Positions 46,701-54,447 of a stretch of 64,000 bases of DNA are shown in pieces. Source of the stretch: Algibacter sp. L3A6 (GTDB lineage Bacteria; Bacteroidota; Bacteroidia; Flavobacteriales; Flavobacteriaceae). The first letter of the stretch is position 1. Each line of letters begins with the position of its first letter. A model generated the notes under the pieces. It was not told the DNA's origin. It saw only the letters and a list, made by a program, of their open reading frames with translations, and ran no database searches. The translations under genes were made by a program, and so were the position numbers. The stretch spans positions 3,160,501 to 3,224,500 of the forward strand of contig NZ_CP047030.1 in assembly GCF_009796825.1 (NCBI RefSeq). Reading direction: 5' to 3'.

Positions 46701-47403
46701 CCCAGGTGGAGCACAAGCTTTATTTAATATAAAAGCAGATATTGCTGCTTACGGAAAAGTAATCGGTGGAGGTCTTTCTATTGGTGCGATTGCAGGAAAT
46801 AGTACTTGGATGGATGCCATTGATGGTGGTTTCTGGAAATATGGAGACAAATCTTATCCTGAAGTAGGTGTTACTTATTTTGCAGGTACTTTCGTTCGTC
46901 ACCCACTTGCTTTGGCAGCTTCAAAGGCTTCTTTAATTTTTATGAAAGAACAAGGCCCTGAATTACAGACTAAATTAACAGCTATGACTGAAAGTTTAGT
47001 TTCAGACTTAATCCTTGAAATTAAAAAACGTAAGCTACCAATTGAAGTTAATTACTTTGGTTCTTTATGGCGATTAAAATTTTTAGAAGAAGTACCTTAT
47101 TCTGAATTGCTTTTTGTTCTAATGAGAGAAAAAGGAATTCATATTTGGGACGGTTTTCCTTGTTTTATTACTAACGCTTATAACGAACAAGATATAGATA
47201 AACTTAAAAGCGTATTTACATCTTGCCTTGATGAACTTATTTCAGCTGGTATTTTTAATTCAAATAATAACACATTATCTACTGCCTCTTTAAATAAACC
47301 ACCATTAACAGGAGCACGTCTTGGCATGGATGAAAAAGGTAATCCTGCATGGTTTATAGAAGATTTGAATGTAGAGAGTGGCTTCGCTAAAATAGAGCTG
47401 TAA
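40780..47403 (+). CDS. Hybrid NRPS-PKS megasynthase, A-T-KS-AT-T-aminotransferase
   Basis: A 2207-residue loading and extension module. The adenylation domain (about 15-505) has YTSGSTGKPKG near 165 and NGKIDKEKL near 493; its predicted pocket code is D-I-L-W-L-G-I-V-C-K. Carrier domain 1 has Ser552 (MGGTSLL). The ketosynthase (about 610-1035) has Cys781 (SACSTSL), His917 (EAHGTATPIG) and His956 (NMGHL), all intact. The acyltransferase (about 1130-1430) has Ser1227 in GHSVGEF and HAFH at 1323-1326, the malonyl-CoA signature. Carrier domain 2 has Ser1553 (GLDSL). A Pro/Gln-rich linker (about 1590-1680) leads to a class III (GSA-type) PLP aminotransferase (about 1750-2160) with Lys1993 in YGKVIGGG. 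There are no KR, DH or ER domains. The order recalls the start module of mycosubtilin/iturin synthases, where the aminotransferase makes a beta-amino group on the chain. Confidence 0.95.
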   Translation: MKPTYRIKGPNLEYPQSTLHELLEKQSQAYPNAIALEFDDIKISYKELQIKINKTAHYLREKGVRPGQIIAISLDRSLDLFVSIFAVLQCGAAYVPIDNSYPTKRFEIIVTDSEASYIICKSTKTDLPDSSKNIFVEDVVKHIKDKPSDSLDLKVEPSSVAYIIYTSGSTGKPKGVQVSHLNIINLVFSMGIDPGINRDDKIFALTSISFDIMVLEIFLPLLHGACVVLVDEETRLDGELLLEKALRHQITIMWGTPSIWQLLLDSDWKIPLKIKALIGGEPVPLNLANKLLELCSELWNIYGPTETSVCAFLTRIFKDQAQITIGGPVANTHAYLLDDKGNHVNEGEIGEIVIGGDGVSLGYLNRPELNTASFVDDHFVANNKMYFSGDLGKLLPNGQMLCLGRRDQQVKIRGHRIELGEIEKVIETLPNIKKNAVLVNNLKSGEPRLVAYLQSATADKDSNIVRNQLEEILPESMIPSIFIWLNEFPITTNGKIDKEKLPQPEYVRPDSAPLFKKPRTKLEKDIASIWSEQLQVPSIGIDDNFFEMGGTSLLTQKVATLMRKRFKLKIPVTKIYQHPTIKEIAEYIENDDKTAPSIDYSRVKKNKASSDVAIIGMAGRFPGAESIDELWDVLKNGKETTSFFTPEELDRSISESLRNDPLYVGARGIVPSVKEFDAKFFGLNKKLAEAMDPQQRLFLEIAWEALEQSGHLPKHYKGSIGVYAGTGTNTYYKNNVLPNKELLKQVGVLQANTVNEKDYISSRTAYHLNLKGPAVSVHSACSTSLLAIAEAADAIRNGRCDVALAGGSSITAPIHSGHLYQEGSMLSPDGHCRSFDENGKGTVFSDGAGVVLLKSLEDAKSDGDIIYGVIKGVGLNNDGGNKGSFTAPSTEGQAGAISNALIDAGVQPSEISYIEAHGTATPIGDPIEIEGLKMAFGKQAINGYCAIGTIKSNMGHLTAAAGVAGVIKTILSLKNRQIPPSLGFEKPNPSIDFENSPFYVNNKLNAWESDGLRKAGISSFGVGGTNVHIVVEEYKNEQKVSSASRSLQILPWSAKTQNSLQGYQSELGNYLKTNSDFSLADVAHSLVNTRDSFTNRGFVIAENTEDASNKLTLEDNKNIKTNLLSITSSELAFLFPGQGAQYLQMGKSLYTEEKIFKEAVDKCAELLKSYLKLDIRQIIYPEQNSEEAELKLKDTKYTQPALFVVEYALSQLWMSWGIKPTLLCGHSVGEFVAAHLAGIFTLEDALHLITMRGKLVSELPGGSMLSVRSNVELVKNIIPKTLSIAAINSDRLIVVSGPDNEIESFSKVLDAENIANKLLLTSHAFHSTMMNPVLDVFETEVKKITLSVPRLPIVSTVTGDWLTDTEATSSKYWTNHLRATVNFSGAMETVLKLEDPLLLEVGPGRALTTLSMQKSGLKSLASIASLSFPKENETAHHSVLSALGTLWLHGVEPNWNSFYSDQTRQKLLLPSYVFDRKPCWVEPLSIELDANKEINNIVNTEDQSVDLVHNTDYKFMRKPILLNKISEIIEENSGVEIEANDFNHSFLELGLDSLVLTQMAITFKNEFNTPITFRQLNDELGSPNLLADYIDQILPKEVYAPAPTVSPVQAQAPVNYAAPSTPSPQPINVVSNPNQNTALGLIAQQLQLLGKQMELLQGHDSTVVQPQPAPVVQDQKPIIASVIIDPEDLSEDEKKEHQKPFGASPKIEKKSTGVSSSQKTFLDNLIESYNTKTAGSKAYAQKHRSHMSDPRVVSGFKPETKELIYPIVVERSSGNRLWDLDNNEYIDTLNGFGSCLFGHQPDFIKEALHKQIESGYEVGPQHPLAGEVCELLSEFTGHERVALCNTGSEAVLGAMRIARTVTGRSLVVAFSGSYHGINDEALVRGSKKLKTFPAAAGILSQSVQNVLVLEYGTDESLEIIRQRSHELAAVVVEPVQSRRPEFQPIEFLNKVREITKASETALVFDEVITGFRMHPGGAQALFNIKADIAAYGKVIGGGLSIGAIAGNSTWMDAIDGGFWKYGDKSYPEVGVTYFAGTFVRHPLALAASKASLIFMKEQGPELQTKLTAMTESLVSDLILEIKKRKLPIEVNYFGSLWRLKFLEEVPYSELLFVLMREKGIHIWDGFPCFITNAYNEQDIDKLKSVFTSCLDELISAGIFNSNNNTLSTASLNKPPLTGARLGMDEKGNPAWFIEDLNVESGFAKIEL

Positions 47404-47469
47404 GAAAACTATTTTTTTTCCGACTACTGTATATGTTTTGAATCAAAATTAATGTAAAACCCTATTACG

Positions 47470-50400
47470 TTGAACAAAATTAATAATTTCAATCCTTTTT
47501 CTGGCCCGCAACTAGAAAAGGTGATTGCTATAACGCAGTCTCAAGCAGAAATCTGGATTAGTTGTAATTTAGGTGGAGTTGATGCAAATAGAGCCTATAA
47601 CGAATCAATATCTCTTGTTTTAGAAGGTGAGTTGAATCATTCTGCTTTACAAAATGCTTTGCAAACATTGGTGCAAAGGCATGAAGCTCTGCGCTCTGTT
47701 TTTAGTCGTGACGGACGTTTTATGAGCGTCATGAAGTTTGTTTCGTTTGAAATTGAACAACACGATTTATCACAATTTACTTCAGAAGAAAAAAAGCAGG
47801 CTATAGAAAATTATGTATCAGAAGATGCTAATTTTATTTTTGATTTAACAAAAGGACCACTAATTAAGTTTGCTTTAATAAGAAAAAGCAATCAGGAACA
47901 TGACCTGTTAATTACGGCTCACCATATTATTTGCGATGGTTGGTCTTTCGGTATTATGTTAGAAGAGTTAGGTGAACTTTATTCTGCCTACGCTACAAAT
48001 AAAGACTATAACCTTCCTGATGTAGACGACTATAGTGCTTATGTAGATAATTTAATTCAGTTTACGGGAAGCGAAGAGAATATTAAAACAGAAAATTATT
48101 GGTTAGAGCAATATCAATCAATAATACAAGAACTCACATTACCTACAGATTTTGCTAGGCCAAAACTTAGAACTTTCAAGAGTAATCGTTCAGATTTTTC
48201 GATTGATAAAGACTTATTATCTAAATTAAAGAAAATAGGAATACAATCTGGTTGTAGTTTTGTAACAACGTTAATGGCTGCTTTTGAGGTTTTTCTCTGT
48301 AAAGAAACAGGTCAAGATGATATTGTACTTGGTTTACCAGCAGCTGGACAATCGGTAACGGGCAAAACGCAATTAATTGGGCATTGTGTAAATTTATTAC
48401 CACTTCGGAGTAAGCTCGATACTTCTTTTTCATTTGGGGAATATTTAAAATATAGAAAAAATTCTGTTTTCGATGCTTACGATCATCAACAGTTAAGTTT
48501 TGGAGAGTTATTACAAAAACTTCCACTACATAGAGATCCATCGCGAGTACCACTAGTTCCTGTTGTTTTTAATATTGATATGGGCATGACGTCTCAGGTT
48601 AATTTTGAAGGATTAGAATACAATGTAATTAGTAACCCGAGAACATCGGAAACCTTTGAGATATTTTTAAATGCCACAGGTACAGAAGAAGATTTTGTTT
48701 TAGAGTGGTCTTACAATTCAGCGCTTTTTAAGCCGTCTACAATAGAACGTATGATGGCTTCTTTTCAGTCTATATTAGAATCGATTGTAGCGCAACCAAA
48801 TATTACCATCGGAGAAATTGTAAAGGTTGATGCTTCTCAATATGAAGAATTAAATAGAACACAAGCTGTTTATCCACAGATGCCTTTACATGATCTTATT
48901 AAAGAGGTGTCTAAAACTTTTACTACAAAGCAAGCCTTAAAGTTTGAGAAAACAGAAATTTCATATCAAGAATTAGAAGTTCAAGTTAATCAACTTTCTC
49001 ATTACTTTGTAGAGCAGGGAGTGAAATCTGGTGATATTGTTGGGGTTGCTTTACCGCGTTCAATAGAGCTTGTTGTTTCATTAATTGCCTTAATGCAATG
49101 CGGAGCAACGTATTTACCATTAGATCCAAATTATCCAATAAATAGATTGGAATTTATGTTAGATGATTCGGAAGCAAATTTTCTTATTTCATCTCAAATA
49201 TTTTCATTAAGTTTAAAAACAGATGCATCAGTATTATTATATGAAGATGTGTTTTCAAATTTATCAAAATACCCTTCAGCGCCACTTTCTTTAAACGTGA
49301 GTAACAATGAGGTTGCTTACATACTCTATACTTCAGGTTCTACAGGTAAGCCCAAAGGCGTATCGGTAACCCATAAGAATTTAGTCAATTTTTTATTTAG
49401 TATGATGCTTAAGCCAGGCATTAAAAACCAAGATAGATTATTATCGATTACAACAATTTCATTTGATATTGCTGGTCTTGAGCTTTTTCTACCGTTATTA
49501 GTAGGTGCTACATTGGTCATTGCTAATGATGATACGGCTAGAGATAGTCGTTTAATGTTGAAGTTATTAAAGCAAGAACGTATCACAATGCTTCAAGCAA
49601 CGCCAACTACTTGGCAAATGCTATTAGATGCAGGATGGGAAAACCCGTTGGCGATTAAAGCGCTTTGTGGTGGTGAAATATTACCGTTACCTCTAGCAAA
49701 AAAAATATTAAGCAGGGTAGATGAGTTATGGAATGTTTACGGACCTACTGAAACTACAATTTGGTCTACCGTAAAGCAAATTAATAAGGATGATGAGCAA
49801 ATAACAATAGGAACTCCAATAGCGAATACGCAAATTTATTTGTTGAACTCACAAGGTTTATTGGTGGAGGCAGGGAAAACTGGCGAAATTTGTATTGCTG
49901 GAGACGGTGTAGCCAAAGGTTATTGGAGGCGACCTGAGCTTACGGCAGAAAAGTTTAAAAGCAACGATTTTGATACGGAACAACAAACCAAACTTTACAG
50001 AACGGGAGATTTGGGGAAATTACTACCATCGGGAGAAATTTTGTGTTTAGGTCGAATAGATCATCAAGTTAAAATTCGTGGACATCGTATTGAGTTAGGT
50101 GAAATAGAAGAAGCTTTAGATGAGGAAACTGAAATACTGTCGTCTGTTGTGGTTGTTAATTCAAGTCGTTTAATGGCTTTTATTATTACTAATGAGGCTC
50201 GTGATTTTTCCGAAGATAACATGGCGAAATGGAAAAAGAATCTTTTTACTAAGCTTCCTGATTATATGGTGCCTCAGGACTTTAACTTAGTCACCGAATT
50301 TCCAAAAACATTAAATGGTAAAATAGACAGAAAGTCTTTATTAGAAAATGCTTCGGAAAAAAGAGAAACAATCCATTTTACAGCACCTAGAAATAAAACA

Positions 50401-51444
50401 GAACAAATAGTAGCCGCAATATGGCAAGAGTCTCTAGGGTTAGGTAGTATCGACGTATTTGCTAATTTCTTCGAACTTGGTGGCCATTCTTTAATAGCTT
50501 TAAAAGTTATGGTGTGTATAGAAAAGGAAACGGGGGAAAACTATCCGCTTTCTTCTTTATTAGAACATCCAACCATTGAGAAGTTAGCTAATTTTATAGA
50601 TTCGGATAAAGATATTTCGAACTGGACTTCCCTTACTCCAATAAAAACTTCTGGAACTAAAGTGCCACTTTACGTGATACATGGTGCCGATCATAATGTT
50701 TTAATATTTGAAACCTTATCGAGAACGTTACATAAAGAGCAACCTGTTTATGGGGTGCAAGCAAAAGGCCTTAACGGCATTGATGCACCACACGATTCTA
50801 TAGAAAAAATGGCGGCGCACTATGTAGCGGAAATTGTTGAATCTAACCCAACCGGACCTTATGCTATTGCAGGATATTCGCTAGGCGGAATTATTGCTTT
50901 TGAGATGGTTAAAATATTAAAAGCTCAAAATCGAAAAGTGTCGTCACTAATTATGTTAGATAGTTATGTGTACCCAACTTATAATTATGAAGTTTCTTTT
51001 AAGAAAACTAGAGCACATTTATCTTATAGTTTAGGGCAAGTTGCTTTTGTTGCTAAAATGATGCTTTTAGATAAGGAGAATTTTAGTCGATGGCTAGATG
51101 TTATAAAAATAAAAATTAAATCGTCTTACTTAAGAATTAAACTTGGGCGCGAAGCACAGCATAAATTAGAGTATCCTTGGCCTTTAGAGTTGGATGATAT
51201 GCATAGGTTGGCTGTTAATAATTACCAAATTATACCTGAAGATTTGGAAATAGATTTACTTAAAGTTGAGGATAATAATATATTTTATGCTCATGATATC
51301 AACTATCTAGGTTGGAGAGAAGTGGCAAAAGGTGGAGTAATTAGGCATGTTATTCCTGGGAATCATAAAAATATGTTTCAAAGTCCGAATGATAAAGTGT
51401 TAGGGCAAATTTTACAAGCCATTTTAGATAGAGACCATGATTGA
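47470..51444 (+). CDS. NRPS termination module, C-A-T-TE
   Basis: A 1324-residue single module. The condensation domain (about 15-440) has the intact motif HHIICDG (His152, Asp156). The adenylation domain (about 460-965) has YTSGSTGKPKG near 620 and Lys951 in NGKIDRK; its pocket code D-I-L-Q-L-G-V-I-W-K differs at one position from the glycine code I recall (DILQLGLIWK). The carrier domain has Ser1007 (LGGHSL). The thioesterase (about 1070-1324) has GYSLGG with Ser1137 and a late PGNHKNMF histidine (1299). There is no epimerase or methylation domain. The start codon is TTG: no ATG lies nearby, an in-frame stop is 13 bp upstream, and translation from TTG gives a normal C-domain lead. It follows the first synthase by 66 bp and overlaps the PPTase gene by 8 bp. 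Confidence 0.95.
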   Translation: MNKINNFNPFSGPQLEKVIAITQSQAEIWISCNLGGVDANRAYNESISLVLEGELNHSALQNALQTLVQRHEALRSVFSRDGRFMSVMKFVSFEIEQHDLSQFTSEEKKQAIENYVSEDANFIFDLTKGPLIKFALIRKSNQEHDLLITAHHIICDGWSFGIMLEELGELYSAYATNKDYNLPDVDDYSAYVDNLIQFTGSEENIKTENYWLEQYQSIIQELTLPTDFARPKLRTFKSNRSDFSIDKDLLSKLKKIGIQSGCSFVTTLMAAFEVFLCKETGQDDIVLGLPAAGQSVTGKTQLIGHCVNLLPLRSKLDTSFSFGEYLKYRKNSVFDAYDHQQLSFGELLQKLPLHRDPSRVPLVPVVFNIDMGMTSQVNFEGLEYNVISNPRTSETFEIFLNATGTEEDFVLEWSYNSALFKPSTIERMMASFQSILESIVAQPNITIGEIVKVDASQYEELNRTQAVYPQMPLHDLIKEVSKTFTTKQALKFEKTEISYQELEVQVNQLSHYFVEQGVKSGDIVGVALPRSIELVVSLIALMQCGATYLPLDPNYPINRLEFMLDDSEANFLISSQIFSLSLKTDASVLLYEDVFSNLSKYPSAPLSLNVSNNEVAYILYTSGSTGKPKGVSVTHKNLVNFLFSMMLKPGIKNQDRLLSITTISFDIAGLELFLPLLVGATLVIANDDTARDSRLMLKLLKQERITMLQATPTTWQMLLDAGWENPLAIKALCGGEILPLPLAKKILSRVDELWNVYGPTETTIWSTVKQINKDDEQITIGTPIANTQIYLLNSQGLLVEAGKTGEICIAGDGVAKGYWRRPELTAEKFKSNDFDTEQQTKLYRTGDLGKLLPSGEILCLGRIDHQVKIRGHRIELGEIEEALDEETEILSSVVVVNSSRLMAFIITNEARDFSEDNMAKWKKNLFTKLPDYMVPQDFNLVTEFPKTLNGKIDRKSLLENASEKRETIHFTAPRNKTEQIVAAIWQESLGLGSIDVFANFFELGGHSLIALKVMVCIEKETGENYPLSSLLEHPTIEKLANFIDSDKDISNWTSLTPIKTSGTKVPLYVIHGADHNVLIFETLSRTLHKEQPVYGVQAKGLNGIDAPHDSIEKMAAHYVAEIVESNPTGPYAIAGYSLGGIIAFEMVKILKAQNRKVSSLIMLDSYVYPTYNYEVSFKKTRAHLSYSLGQVAFVAKMMLLDKENFSRWLDVIKIKIKSSYLRIKLGREAQHKLEYPWPLELDDMHRLAVNNYQIIPEDLEIDLLKVEDNNIFYAHDINYLGWREVAKGGVIRHVIPGNHKNMFQSPNDKVLGQILQAILDRDHD

Positions 51445-52213
51445 TTCTCAAATTAAAACATGTTGTGAATCTATAAAATTAAGTTTTACTGAGGTTTATG
51501 ATGTGAAGTTAGATGAGAAAGGTGTGAAGCTTTTCAAGTTTAAAATATCCGATTATGTAAATCTGCTTCCAGAATTAAAACTGCTTTTAAATACTTCGGA
51601 AATAGAACGCGCTCAAAGATATTATCATCAAAAGGATTCTAATAGGTTTATAGTGTGCAGAGGTTTGCTAAAACTAATTTTAGCAAAAGAAATAGGTGTA
51701 GATGTTTCGAGAATAGAATTAAGTAAAGACGCTAATAAAAAGCCATTCTTAGCTTTTTGCCCCGAATTACACTTCAACGTGTCTCATGCAGAAAACTATG
51801 CGTTAATAGCTTTAGGTGTGCAGGAATTGGGTGTGGATGTTGAGTATCTTTCCAAAGACTTTAATTTTATCGAAATTTTACCAACAGTTTTTAGTGCACC
51901 TGAAATTAGTGTGGTTTTAACTGCTGAAAATAAAAATAAAACATTTTATAAGTTATGGACTAGAAAGGAAGCTATTGTAAAAGCAACCGGAAATGGAATT
52001 GATGATAATCTTGTAGAAATAGATGTTTTGGATGAAGCAGAGTATATTGAGGCTAGTGCTTTTCAATCAAAACAACATATGCAAGTGTTTAGTTTTGATG
52101 TTGATCAAGATTACATAGGCGCTCTTGCATTTAAAAAGGGTAGAGTAGATGTTGATAACATAAAACTTTACCCTTTAGATACTTTATTAAAAGATTTTAA
52201 GCACCAAATATAA
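51437..52213 (+). CDS. Sfp-type 4'-phosphopantetheinyl transferase
   Basis: A 258-residue enzyme that activates carrier-protein serines using coenzyme A. Its ATG lies inside the end of the termination-module gene (8-bp overlap), so it is translationally coupled to the synthases and almost certainly serves their three carrier domains. Family motifs are KPFLAFCPELHFNVSHAENY, GVDVEYL with metal-binding Asp134, and FYKLWTRKEAIVKATGNG with Glu178 and Lys182. It is the last gene of the operon. Its final 17 bp overlap the 3' end of the convergent response-regulator gene, and no terminator is visible between them. Confidence 0.95.
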   Translation: MIDSQIKTCCESIKLSFTEVYDVKLDEKGVKLFKFKISDYVNLLPELKLLLNTSEIERAQRYYHQKDSNRFIVCRGLLKLILAKEIGVDVSRIELSKDANKKPFLAFCPELHFNVSHAENYALIALGVQELGVDVEYLSKDFNFIEILPTVFSAPEISVVLTAENKNKTFYKLWTRKEAIVKATGNGIDDNLVEIDVLDEAEYIEASAFQSKQHMQVFSFDVDQDYIGALAFKKGRVDVDNIKLYPLDTLLKDFKHQI

Positions 52214-52589
52214 CATCTTGTAATTTCTCTAATGTTATGGGCTTAACAATATAGTTGCTGTCAATATTATAGTTTTTTGCACGTTCTATATCCGCTTCGT
52301 TGTTAGAACTTGTAAGTATAAAAATATCTATTTTATCTTCTACAGGTATTTCTTTGAAGGCGTCTAGAAATTGCCAACCATCCCAAACAGGCATGTTTAA
52401 ATCTAATAATATTAGTTCTGGTAGCTTTTCTCCGCTAGAAATTATGGCTTTTAGCTTGGTAAAAGCGTCTTTTCCATTAGAGCATATTAAAATCGAATCC
52501 ACAAGTCCGGTTAGGTTTAAAAACCGTTTGGTAATGTAAACGTGTGTTGGGTCGTCTTCAATAATACAGGCTAAATTAATTTTTTTCAT
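52197..52589 (-). CDS. Single-domain CheY-like response regulator
   Basis: A 130-residue receiver domain with no output domain. The acidic pair is in CIIEDDPTHVYI, the phospho-acceptor is Asp63 in LILLDLNMPVWDG, FILTSSNN carries the conserved Ser/Thr, and YIVKPITL carries the lysine. WDGWQFLDAF is the common Bacteroidota variant of this group. The gene starts inside the end of the kinase gene (14-bp overlap), which is almost certainly its partner. It converges with the PPTase gene with a 17-bp overlap of coding ends. Its target is unknown; such regulators act by protein contact or in phosphorelays. Confidence 0.93.
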   Translation of the reverse strand: MKKINLACIIEDDPTHVYITKRFLNLTGLVDSILICSNGKDAFTKLKAIISSGEKLPELILLDLNMPVWDGWQFLDAFKEIPVEDKIDIFILTSSNNEADIERAKNYNIDSNYIVKPITLEKLQDVIFGA

Positions 52590-54447
52590 GTTTAAAAAAT
52601 ACTTTAAAAGAGGTTCCTTTATTTAGTTCGCTAGTTACTTCTATTTTTCCGCCTAAAGTTTCTATTTGGTTTTTTGTAATAAATAAACCAATACCTCGGG
52701 CATCTTCATTGTCATGAAATGTTTTATACATTCCAAACAATTTGTTTTTATTTAAATCAAGATCTATTCCAATACCATTATCTGTAAAAGATATAATGAT
52801 GTATGGACCTTTTTTCTCCGAATTTATATTTAAAAAGCTGTCTCGCTCACTAGAACTATATTTTATAGCATTCGTTATGAAGTTTAAAATTATGCTTTCA
52901 ACATAAGCAGAAATACCAAGTACTTTAATGTTTTCTTCAGTATTGTTTGTGATTTTTATGTTGTTTTTTTCTGCAATAGGGGTGAGAGATGCAATTTGCT
53001 TGTTAATAATATTACTTAAAGGTATTAATGATAAATTATCGTTTGATGATAAATTAATTTTAACAACCTCTGATAAGTGGTTAATAGTTTCTTGTAAATT
53101 AGAAGATGAGGTTTCTAATAACTGAATCATTTCATTTTCGAAAAGTTCCGGTTCATCATCTCTTAAAATTTGCAATAATGCCGAAATTCCTCCAGAATGT
53201 GATCGTAAGTTATGCGATACAATGTGGGCGAAATTTTTAAGACGATCATTTTGATCTTGTGTAATAGAAATAATGCGTTTTAAAGCCTTTTCTTGTTCTT
53301 TTAGAAGGGTAATGTCTATGATTTGAGAAATAAAATAAAGCACCTCATTATCTGTGCCTCTTACAACTGATACTGCAAAATGGATATTAATAAGGTGTCC
53401 GTTTTTATGAAAATAGCGTTTATCTACTTTGTAATGGTCTCTTGCGCCATCAATAATTTCTTCTATTTCGGCGGCGTCTGTATTTAAATCTTCTGGGTGT
53501 GTTATATCTTCAAAGCTTAATAAAGAAAGCTCATCGTGCGTGTAACCCAGTATGTCGCAAAAGGTTTGGTTTATTTTTAACCATTTTTTATCGTTGTCAA
53601 ACAAAGCCATTCCAATAGCTGCATTTTCAAAGTTACCTCTAAAGGCTTGCTCGCTTTGTTCTAATTTTATCTGGTACTTTTTAAGATCGTTTATGTCTTG
53701 TATAGTGCCATAAACTCTATTGTAATTGTCTTTTATTTTTTCTGGAAACCCAATAACTTTAACCCATTTGTATTCGCCGTTTAGAGTAACAATTTGTAAT
53801 TCATCGTTAAAAGGTTCTCCAAAATTGAGAGCTCTAAATACAAGTTCTGTAATTTTAGTTCTGCTCGAGCCTTCTTTATAGAAGTTGATACTAGTTTCAA
53901 GACAAGGCTTATAATCTAAAGATACACCATGTATGTTTTTTGTAGTGTTACTCCATTTTATGGTTTTGTTTTCTACAGACATATCCCAAAAACCAATGTT
54001 GGCTTCTTGATTACAGCGATGCAAAAACTCTTCATTTTCTTTAAGTTCGGTAATTTCTTGATGAGAGCCCACCATTCTAATGGCTTTGCCTTCCTCATTT
54101 CTAATAGCCATACCTTTAGATCTAATCCATACTGTTCTACCTTTTTTATGAGTATACCTTAGTACTTGATCGTACGGGATGCTAGGATCTGCAACATGTT
54201 GATTGAAGTTGATTAGGGCAGCTTTTAAATCGTCTTGGTTTATAATTTCTCGCCAAGTAGAAGATTTGTAAGGCATGTTTTGAGGGTTGTACCCTAAAAT
54301 TTCCCAGAAACGATCGTCCATCCATTCATTTTCAGGATTTTCAAGATCTGAGTACCAAATACCATCTAATGAGTTTTTTTCAATAAACTCAAAAATTTTA
54401 GGATTTGTTTTTAAAGAACTGTAAAGCTCCTTTTGTAAATAATTCAT
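52576..54447 (-). CDS. Multi-PAS sensor histidine kinase
   Basis: A 623-residue soluble kinase without membrane segments. It has three to four PAS/PAC units: about 15-140 (SLDGIWYSDLENPENEWMDD and WIRSKGMAIRNEEGKAIRMV), 140-260 (a second PAC with YKWVKVIGFPEK) and 265-385 (NAAIGMALFDNDKKWLKIN through YFISQIIDITLLKEQ). The dimerisation and phospho-acceptor region has His412 in FAHIVSHNLRSHSGGI. The ATPase domain has the N-box ILNFITNAIKYSS, then DNGIGIDL and ARGIGLFITKNQIETLGGKI. It is an intracellular redox or small-ligand type sensor by layout (inference). It is co-transcribed with the CheY-like gene through a 14-bp overlap and is not clearly linked to the biosynthetic cluster beside it. Confidence 0.94.
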   Translation of the reverse strand: MNYLQKELYSSLKTNPKIFEFIEKNSLDGIWYSDLENPENEWMDDRFWEILGYNPQNMPYKSSTWREIINQDDLKAALINFNQHVADPSIPYDQVLRYTHKKGRTVWIRSKGMAIRNEEGKAIRMVGSHQEITELKENEEFLHRCNQEANIGFWDMSVENKTIKWSNTTKNIHGVSLDYKPCLETSINFYKEGSSRTKITELVFRALNFGEPFNDELQIVTLNGEYKWVKVIGFPEKIKDNYNRVYGTIQDINDLKKYQIKLEQSEQAFRGNFENAAIGMALFDNDKKWLKINQTFCDILGYTHDELSLLSFEDITHPEDLNTDAAEIEEIIDGARDHYKVDKRYFHKNGHLINIHFAVSVVRGTDNEVLYFISQIIDITLLKEQEKALKRIISITQDQNDRLKNFAHIVSHNLRSHSGGISALLQILRDDEPELFENEMIQLLETSSSNLQETINHLSEVVKINLSSNDNLSLIPLSNIINKQIASLTPIAEKNNIKITNNTEENIKVLGISAYVESIILNFITNAIKYSSSERDSFLNINSEKKGPYIIISFTDNGIGIDLDLNKNKLFGMYKTFHDNEDARGIGLFITKNQIETLGGKIEVTSELNKGTSFKVFFKHEKN

